NCBI GenBank assembly: GCA_964488675.1
Contig: CAZAWA010000078.1
Coordinates: 1 to 10,334, forward strand
DNA: 10,334 nucleotides
Direction of reading: 5' to 3'
Source: QZKY01 sp964488675
Lineage (GTDB): Bacteria > Pseudomonadota > Gammaproteobacteria > Burkholderiales > Burkholderiaceae_D
Notes under the pieces: model-generated
What the model was told of the DNA's origin: nothing
The model's input: only the letters and a program-made list of their open reading frames with translations
Database searches by the model: none
In this document: in pieces, positions 6,445 through 10,334 of the stretch
Numbering within the stretch: position 1 is the stretch's first letter
Layout: each line of letters starts with the position of its first letter
Made by a program: the position numbers and the translations under genes

Positions 6445-6601
6445 GGTGTTTTGCTCGCCTTGCCTAAAATTTGGGCCGGTGACTCGGCGGAGTTCGGTGA
6501 CGAAGACAGTAAGCTTCAACAGGCTCCTACAGCGTCCACAACTCCGGCTTGTTAACGCAAAACTTCGGTATCCGCAACGACCCAAGGTGCGATACTTGCC
6601 C

Positions 6602-6629
6602 TGGGACGCCTGAATCCTCACCCGTCCCA
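6602..6629. repeat. 7-bp inverted repeat in the leader of the bug gene
   Basis: TGGGACG (6602-6608) and CGTCCCA (6623-6629) are exact reverse complements with a 14-nt loop, ending 37 nt before the GTG start of the bug gene. No T-run follows on either strand. It could be a leader hairpin or operator. The rest of 6407-6666 holds the IS-like repeats and no recognisable gene or strong promoter. Confidence 0.35.
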
Positions 6630-6666
6630 AAAGCCAAATATTCCGACAAACAAGAGGAGAGACACC

Positions 6667-7641
6667 GTGCGTTTATTTCCTGTTCTTCGATTGACCGTTC
6701 TCGCGCTGCTTTTTTCACTGCCTGCCCTGGGTTTTGCGCAGGCCTGGCCCAACAAGCCGATCAAATGGATCATTCCTTATCCGCCCGGCGGCATCACCGA
6801 CAGCGCCACGCGCATGGTGGTGCAAAAAGTGCAGGAGCAAACCGGCTGGACCATCGTGGTCGAGAACAAGCCCGGCGCCAATTCCATTTTGGGCGCCGAC
6901 ATCGCGGCCCGCTCGGCGCCTGACGGCTACACCTTTCTGACGGTGATCGGTGCGCACGCCGCCAACGCCACGCTGTACGCCGGCCGCCTGCCGTATGACG
7001 TGGTGAAAAGTTTCGCGCCGGTGTCGCTGGTGGGCATCGCGCCCTTGGTCATGACGGTGAACAACAATCTGCCGGTCAAGGACGTGAAGGAGTTGATCGC
7101 CTATGCCAAGGCCCACCCGGGCAAGGTGTCGTTCGGCTCCTCGGGTGTAGGCGCCGCCGCCCATTTGACGCAGGAGTTGTTCAAGCAGGTTGCCGGACTC
7201 GATCTGATTCACGTGCCCTACAAAGGTACCGCCCCGGCGCTCAACGACTTGATGGGCGGCAGCCTCAACATCCTGACCGATACCGCCAGCGCCCTGATGC
7301 CGTTCGTGCGCGGCGGCAAGATCAAGGCCATCGCCGTGTTTGCCAACAAACGCGTGCCTGGCGCAACCGAGGTTCCCACCATCGTCGAGGCCGGCGGACC
7401 CGCCATAGAGGGCTCGACCTGGGTGCTGTTTCTGGCGCCCTCGGCAACCCCGCGCGACATCGTCAACCGCATGTCGGCCGAGACCGCCAAGGCGGTGAAT
7501 TCACCCGAGTTGAAGGCCCGCTTCGATAGCCTGGGCATCGAAGGCGTAGGCAACAGCCCAGAGCAAGCCGCCAAGTTTCTGGACGACGAGATCGTCAAAT
7601 GGGCCAAGGTTATTGCGGCGGCTGGCGTGAAGGCTGAATAG
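6667..7641 (+). CDS. Bug/TctC-family periplasmic solute-binding protein
   Basis: Bug proteins are periplasmic receptors, abundant in Burkholderiales, that bind carboxylates and similar small acids; some feed tripartite tricarboxylate transporters, many are orphans. This one has 324 residues, the usual length. Residues 1-26 are a Sec signal peptide (LTVLALLFSLPALGFAQA), with cleavage likely after AQA. The mature start WPNKPIKWIIPYPPGGITD (27-45) is the family hallmark, followed by VENKPGANSILGA (65-77), DGYTF (86-90) and HVPYKGTAPALNDL. The start is GTG at 6667, supported by AGAGGAG (6653-6659). No TctA or TctB membrane genes adjoin, so this is an orphan receptor of unknown ligand. The gene is GC-rich, unlike the cluster before it, and probably belongs to the host background. 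A TGAAGGCT/AGCCTTCA hairpin (7628-7647) spans its stop codon. Confidence 0.95.
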   Translation: MRLFPVLRLTVLALLFSLPALGFAQAWPNKPIKWIIPYPPGGITDSATRMVVQKVQEQTGWTIVVENKPGANSILGADIAARSAPDGYTFLTVIGAHAANATLYAGRLPYDVVKSFAPVSLVGIAPLVMTVNNNLPVKDVKELIAYAKAHPGKVSFGSSGVGAAAHLTQELFKQVAGLDLIHVPYKGTAPALNDLMGGSLNILTDTASALMPFVRGGKIKAIAVFANKRVPGATEVPTIVEAGGPAIEGSTWVLFLAPSATPRDIVNRMSAETAKAVNSPELKARFDSLGIEGVGNSPEQAAKFLDDEIVKWAKVIAAAGVKAE

Positions 7642-7647
7642 CCTTCA
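7628..7647 (+). repeat. 8-bp hairpin across the bug stop codon
   Basis: TGAAGGCT (7628-7635) and AGCCTTCA (7640-7647) are exact reverse complements with a four-base loop, spanning the TAG stop at 7639-7641. No T-run follows, so it is at best a weak transcript-end hairpin. Confidence 0.3.
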
Positions 7648-7728
7648 GGCTGCACGATGAGTGTGGGCTACGGTTTCCACAAAGTACGCATGCTGTCGCA
7701 GGGTGTTCTTAATGCCGCCAGAGGATCA

Positions 7729-7760
7729 TTGTTTTAACATCGCAAATATGCTATATTTTG
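7729..7760 (+). promoter_or_regulatory. Candidate promoter and overlapping operator for the higB-higA pair
   Basis: TTGTTT (7729-7734) and TATATT (7752-7757) are spaced exactly 17 bp. The -10 overlaps an imperfect palindrome, CAAATAT-GCT-ATATTTTG (7743-7760), which would suit binding by the XRE-type antitoxin to shut off its own operon. The expected transcription start (about 7763-7766) coincides with the ATG at 7765, and there is no ribosome site, so the toxin mRNA may be leaderless. Confidence 0.5.
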
Positions 7761-7764
7761 ACGC

Positions 7765-8097
7765 ATGACTTGGGAGATCAAATACCACGACGACAAACTG
7801 CAGGAAGCCGTGCTTGGGCTGCCGTCTGGAATCCTGGCGAGGTATTTTCATTGCACTGATCGAATGCAGGTGTTTGGTCCGGATTTGGGAATGCCGCACA
7901 CGCGAGCCATGGGTTCGGGACTGTTCGAGTTGCGGCTCAAGTCGCAAGAAGGTATTGGTCGGGTTTTTTATTGCACCTTGGTGAAACGCAAAATTGTCAT
8001 GCTTCATCAGTTTGTAAAAAAGACGGATAAGACACCGCCCAGGGAATTGGCTATCGCGCACAGGCGCATGAAGGAATGGAAAGATGTTGACTCATAA
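7765..8097 (+). CDS. higB: HigB/RelE-type toxin (phage-derived Gp49-like family)
   Basis: This 110-residue toxin belongs to the RelE/HigB superfamily (Gp49-like branch), which cuts mRNA on the ribosome. The features are MTWEIKYHD at the start, GSGLFELRLKS (50-60), GIGRVFYC (63-70), the strand and turn KIVMLHQFVKKTDKTPP (76-92), and the end helix ELAIAHRRMKEW. These are the conserved family positions, including the R-x-x-Y and the K-K-T-x-K-T-P turn, so it looks functional. The start at 7765 agrees with the family start although no ribosome site precedes it. It overlaps the antitoxin gene by 14 bp, toxin first, as in higBA and related operons. The gene symbol is by family; exact subclass naming varies. 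Confidence 0.88.
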   Translation: MTWEIKYHDDKLQEAVLGLPSGILARYFHCTDRMQVFGPDLGMPHTRAMGSGLFELRLKSQEGIGRVFYCTLVKRKIVMLHQFVKKTDKTPPRELAIAHRRMKEWKDVDS

Positions 8098-8431
8098 ACA
8101 ATTACGCTCCGTTGCTCTCGGGCGTGCGGAGGTGAAAGCCGAGTTCGAAAAGGCTGCTGACGAGTACGCGCTTCTGGATGAATTCCTGAAGGCGCGGGCT
8201 GCACAAGGGCTTACGCAGGCACAGGTTGCCGAAAAGATTGGCACGACCCAATCAGCGGTCGCCCGGATGGAGTCCGGCAAAGGAAAACACTCGCCGTCGC
8301 TTGCCACCCTTTCAAGGTATGCCGATGCCCTCGAGTGCCGGTTGGAAGTCCGGCTGGTTCGCAAACCTCGCTCGGCGAGAAGCTTGATTGGCCGCTCCAA
8401 GGGATCGCCTGCGGCATCCGCTGAACGCTGA
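8084..8431 (+). CDS. higA: HigA-type antitoxin, XRE helix-turn-helix
   Basis: This 115-residue antitoxin has an XRE/Cro-type HTH at about residues 34-90: LKARAAQGLTQAQVAEKIG is helices 1-2, TTQSAVARMESGK the recognition helix, and SPSLATLSRYADALECRLEV the rest of the domain. It would bind HigB and repress the shared promoter upstream of 7765. The N-terminal 30 residues (LGRAEVKAEFEKAADEYAL) probably contact the toxin. A basic, low-complexity tail (about 92-115) follows the domain and is less conserved-looking. Its ATG lies inside the last codons of the toxin gene, so translation is coupled. The stop is only 2 bp from the broken aceE end on the other strand. Confidence 0.9.
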   Translation: MLTHKQLRSVALGRAEVKAEFEKAADEYALLDEFLKARAAQGLTQAQVAEKIGTTQSAVARMESGKGKHSPSLATLSRYADALECRLEVRLVRKPRSARSLIGRSKGSPAASAER

Positions 8432-8433
8432 CC

Positions 8434-8496
8434 TCACGCGCTCTCCTGCTGCCGCCAGGCCATCCTGGCCGCATCGACGATGTGCTGGGCGTCCAT
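8434..8496 (-). pseudogene. Broken copy of the aceE 3' end
   Basis: On the minus strand this encodes the last 20 residues of the same protein as the right-edge gene: DAQHIVDAARMAWRQQ, then ESA and a TGA stop at 8434-8436. The first 43 bp of homology (8453-8495) are identical to 10175-10217. The final 19 bp differ mostly at silent or near-silent positions and encode ESA instead of AGA. Homology stops beyond 8495, and there is no start or body of the gene. It is a displaced gene end, either an attachment-site half or a recombination scar. Confidence 0.75.
8453..8495. repeat. 43-bp direct repeat, left copy (aceE end)
   Basis: This is identical over 43 bp to 10175-10217 and in the same orientation. 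The two copies bracket a segment of about 1.7 kb holding the DUF4034/TPR gene and the hicB remnant. It lies in the 3' end of a conserved gene, a common place for genomic island attachment, but no integrase gene is seen between the copies. Confidence 0.85.
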
Positions 8497-8556
8497 TCGA
8501 AGGGGGTTGTATCGTGAGGGTTTTCCTTCCGCAGCGCCAGTGCCAGCGGGCGATGA

Positions 8557-8685
8557 GCGCAGCATTTCGTCGCTGCAACCGATCAGGTACAGTATCAAAC
8601 AAAACAAGTGACTTGGGATTCTTTTGACGATCCCATCGCCACTGCATTAGCCAAGGCTTTGCTGGACTGCATCACCTTGGAATGA
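8557..8685 (+). pseudogene. Possible remnant of a gene end before the TPR gene
   Basis: An open stretch of 42 codons has no ATG start. It reads like protein at its end (TWDSFDDPIATALAKALLDC, ending ITLE) and stops with TGA at 8683-8685, overlapping an ATG at 8682 in the ATGA style of coupled genes. It may be the tail of a gene removed when the segment was inserted next to the aceE fragment. No family was recognised. The rest of 8496-8681 holds nothing recognisable apart from a TTGACG at about 8629 with a poor -10. Confidence 0.22.
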
Positions 8686-8693
8686 AAATCGAA

Positions 8694-8703
8694 AGGGGAG
8701 GGG
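8694..8703 (+). promoter_or_regulatory. Strong ribosome binding site deciding the TPR gene start
   Basis: The purine run AGGGGAGGGG ends two bases before the ATG at 8706, with the AGGGGAGG core at normal spacing. An ATG at 8682 in the same frame lacks such a site, so 8706 is preferred. Confidence 0.65.
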
Positions 8704-8705
8704 CT

Positions 8706-10052
8706 ATGCAAACCAAAATACAGCTCGTCGGCGATGTTGCCAAGCTGGTGCCTGCCGCACTGTTGCTCACTGTCGTAACGGGATTCCTTGGCAAACGGTT
8801 GAGGTCTAACGTCGCCCACCATCGGTCAGTTCATTTTGCACAATGGTGGAACCGACCCTCAATAGCTCTGGTACTCCAATTCCAAATTTCGCGAAGTCTA
8901 TTTCAATACCTAGGGTGGGTCGCGTTGTTATGTCTGTGTCAAGTCAGTGTTGTTCTCGCTCAGAGCGCAGTCTCGATACAACGACAAGTGCCCGAAGACG
9001 AACTGCTGGTTCTTTTGGATAAGGGTAAATTTGAAGAATTGGGCAGAAGACTGCAAGCTCTTCAAGCGTCGTATATGACTAAAAGGTCAACGGAAAATGA
9101 AGTGCACAAAGCCTTTTACGAGTTTTACCGGGCTGATTCAAGAATTGGGGAATCCCTGAATAAATGGGTAACGGCCCAACCAAAGAACGCGATGGTATAT
9201 CTGGCGCGAGGAATCCACCGGGCAAAAATGGGATGGTCAAGTCGAGGGGGTGAATTTGCATCTAAGACCACGGATTCTCAATTTTCAGGTATGGCTGCAT
9301 GGTTCGATGTGGCAAAGGAAGACCTGAATCGATCATTACTGATTGATCCTTCACTGGTGGAATCCTATTGTTATCTCATCGAGATTGATACGACTGAGGG
9401 AGGGCGGCGGGCTCGCACATTATTTGATCAGATATTAAGGATTAACCCCACCAGTTTTATCGGACGGGAGTTCTACCTCCACAGTCAGTTGCCCCGTTGG
9501 GGTGGTTCCTACAAGGCTATGAAGGAAACGATTTCAAATGCGAAACCCTACTACGACAAGATGCCACAGCTTAAGGCGTTGGAGGGAAGAGAGGCGGCTG
9601 ATCTTGGCGATCTCGCTGCCTACCGAGGGGACTATCAACGTGCTATCGAATATTTCACCATTGCGTTATCAAAAGGAGATTTTTGGTACTTCAACCAAAA
9701 ATACGGTGAAGCTCTCACGGAAACAGGCGACCTTCAAGGTGCCGTTGATCAATATTCAAAGGTAATTCGGGACAAGCCTGGATACAAGCGAGCTTGGCGG
9801 ATGCGTGCATTTGCTTACGCTGCGCTTCACCAGTTTCCCGACGCCTTGGCCGATATAAATTATGCGGTCGGCATGGAGCCACAGGACGACGACACCATAG
9901 CAGCTAGAGGCAGAATCTACGGTTCTTCAAAGAACTTCGTCGCCGCGCTCAACGACTTCGAAATGGCGGCAAAAATCAATCCATCGAATCCAGAGCATCA
10001 GCAGTTGATTTCGATGACTCAGCAATTGATGCAGAGTACCAAGGCAAAATAA
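8706..10052 (+). CDS. DUF4034/TPR repeat protein, exported or membrane-anchored
   Basis: This 448-residue protein (from ATG 8706) has a hydrophobic segment at 11-29 (VAKLVPAALLLTVVTGFLG). A second, signal-peptide-like segment at 68-87 (YLGWVALLCLCQVSVVLAQS) ends in a plausible signal peptidase site. From about 97 a DUF4034-like region begins (LLVLLDKGKFEELGRRLQAL, then KAFYEFYR and WVTAQPKNAMVYLARGIHRA with a following W-x-x-RGG). It passes into tetratricopeptide repeats at about 296-430: YRGDYQRAIEYFTIALSKGD, TGDLQGAVDQYSKVIRDKPG, LHQFPDALADINYAVGMEP and SKNFVAALNDFEMAAKINP. TPR proteins are scaffolds for protein partners; here it would work in the periplasm or at the inner membrane. The odd point is the internal signal peptide after about 65 unrelated residues, which suggests that the front was added by fusion. 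It is alone on its segment between the direct repeats. Confidence 0.75.
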   Translation: MQTKIQLVGDVAKLVPAALLLTVVTGFLGKRLRSNVAHHRSVHFAQWWNRPSIALVLQFQISRSLFQYLGWVALLCLCQVSVVLAQSAVSIQRQVPEDELLVLLDKGKFEELGRRLQALQASYMTKRSTENEVHKAFYEFYRADSRIGESLNKWVTAQPKNAMVYLARGIHRAKMGWSSRGGEFASKTTDSQFSGMAAWFDVAKEDLNRSLLIDPSLVESYCYLIEIDTTEGGRRARTLFDQILRINPTSFIGREFYLHSQLPRWGGSYKAMKETISNAKPYYDKMPQLKALEGREAADLGDLAAYRGDYQRAIEYFTIALSKGDFWYFNQKYGEALTETGDLQGAVDQYSKVIRDKPGYKRAWRMRAFAYAALHQFPDALADINYAVGMEPQDDDTIAARGRIYGSSKNFVAALNDFEMAAKINPSNPEHQQLISMTQQLMQSTKAK

Positions 10053-10081
10053 TTTGCCCGCTCGAAAGTTTTTGGGGCAAA
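10043..10081 (-). terminator. Candidate intrinsic terminator for aceE, with a competing hairpin
   Basis: Read on the minus strand, TTTGCCC (10081-10075), a 15-nt loop and GGGCAAA (10059-10053) form a 7-bp stem followed by TTATTTT, which suits a rho-independent terminator for the aceE transcript. The same inner arm TTTGCC (10053-10058 on the + strand) can instead pair with GGCAAA (10043-10048) across the TPR stop codon. On the + strand no T-run follows, so its action there is doubtful. Confidence 0.42.
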
Positions 10082-10091
10082 GACTTGATCG

Positions 10092-10151
10092 GACGGACTC
10101 CCACTGCCACAACCAATCAGTCAAGCTGAGCTGGTTGAACTTCTTGCGTAG
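10092..10151 (+). pseudogene. hicB 3'-end remnant
   Basis: The last 20 codons of a HicB antitoxin (DGLPLPQPISQAELVELLA and a TAG stop) match 1888-1947 of the intact hicB at 16 of 19 residues and, by my count, 52 of 60 bases. Just upstream, GATCGGAC corresponds to GATCGAGGAC with two bases lost, and the frame then meets a TGA. No toxin or antitoxin core remains. The stop lies 4 bp from the aceE stop on the other strand. It is a relic of a second hicAB locus. Confidence 0.75.
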
Positions 10152-10155
10152 GAGG

Positions 10156-10334
10156 TCATGCCCCCGCTTGTTGGCGCCAGGCCATCCTGGCCGCATCGAC
10201 GATGTGCTGGGCGTCCACGCCGAAGAAGTTGCGCAGCGCGGCACGCGTGTCGCTGCGGCCGAAGCCGTCGGTGCCCAGGGTGATGTAGCCCCGGCCTTGC
10301 CGGATGAAGGCGCGAATCCTTTCCGGCACGGCCC
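10156..10334 (-). CDS. aceE: Homodimeric-type pyruvate dehydrogenase E1 (AceE-like), C-terminal end (rest outside window)
   Basis: The last 58 residues of a thiamine diphosphate-dependent 2-oxoacid dehydrogenase E1 are read leftward from the window edge. The diagnostic block is GYITLGTDGFGRSDTRAALR, followed by NFFGVDAQHIVDAARMAWRQ and a short end, QAGA. In AceE this region lies in the C-terminal transketolase-like domain. E1 decarboxylates pyruvate and passes the acetyl group to the lipoyl E2 subunit. The tail is shorter than in E. coli AceE, so it could be a relative such as the MdeB-type E1 rather than the main AceE. Its TGA stop is at 10156-10158. The gene is GC-rich and appears intact at this end, unlike the copy at 8434-8496. 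Confidence 0.85.
   Translation of the reverse strand, partial: AVPERIRAFIRQGRGYITLGTDGFGRSDTRAALRNFFGVDAQHIVDAARMAWRQQAGA
10175..10217. repeat. 43-bp direct repeat, right copy (within intact aceE end)
   Basis: This is the partner of 8453-8495, identical over 43 bp and in the same orientation, here part of the continuous aceE reading frame. Past the repeat on the low-coordinate side the two copies differ (19 bp with silent-type changes), so the pair is not a recent simple duplication of one sequence. Confidence 0.85.

Noticed and set aside
6715..7212. 165-codon minus-strand frame inside bug
   Set aside because: It is a His- and Arg-rich antisense shadow in GC-rich DNA opposite a well-recognised Bug gene.
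8804..8830. GTCTAAC resembling an integron attC end
   Set aside because: No matching GTTRRRY partner or internal pairing was found downstream, it falls inside the TPR reading frame, and no integrase is present.

Overview
The window looks like an accessory region of a betaproteobacterial (Burkholderiales, Comamonadaceae-like) chromosome. The reasons are a Bug/TctC-type periplasmic binding protein, a typical PhnE phosphonate permease and an AceE-type pyruvate dehydrogenase end, all fairly GC-rich with proteobacterial codon use. The genus is inference. All confident genes are on the + strand except the aceE end at the right edge. No tRNA, rRNA, CRISPR array, integrase or complete transposase gene was found.

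Layout, left to right: (1) 3' end of phnE (3-446). (2) A 12-bp perfect inverted repeat (530-570), then a one-domain AraC-like HTH protein, a GIY-YIG nuclease-fold protein and a HicAB toxin-antitoxin pair (631-1947). (3) A four-helix membrane protein of unknown family (2057-2518). (4) A 623-bp stretch with no convincing gene, where base composition falls. (5) A lower-GC, tightly packed three-gene cluster (3142-6406): an acetyltransferase-like protein with a C-terminal membrane anchor, a CoiA-like zinc-ribbon/PD-(D/E)XK protein, and an AbiTii-domain protein with a hydrophobic C-terminus. (6) Repeats resembling an insertion-sequence end where the AbiTii gene stops, then a GC-rich bug gene (6667-7641). 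(7) A HigB-HigA type toxin-antitoxin pair (7765-8431) with a probable leaderless promoter and operator. (8) A broken copy of the aceE 3' end (8434-8495), a DUF4034/TPR exported or membrane protein (8706-10052), a hicB 3' remnant (10092-10151) and the real aceE 3' end on the minus strand (10156-10334).

How it fits together: phnE and aceE are housekeeping or metabolic edges. Between them lie two toxin-antitoxin pairs, two nuclease-fold proteins and an abortive-infection domain, which is the look of a defence island built from several insertions. The best candidate for an undescribed system is the 3142-6406 operon: two proteins with C-terminal membrane-associating segments and a CoiA-like nuclease between them. 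Its role in phage or plasmid defence is inferred from domain content and context only. Scars at both ends (direct aceE-end repeats, hicB remnant, IS-like repeats, composition shifts) show repeated insertion and loss.
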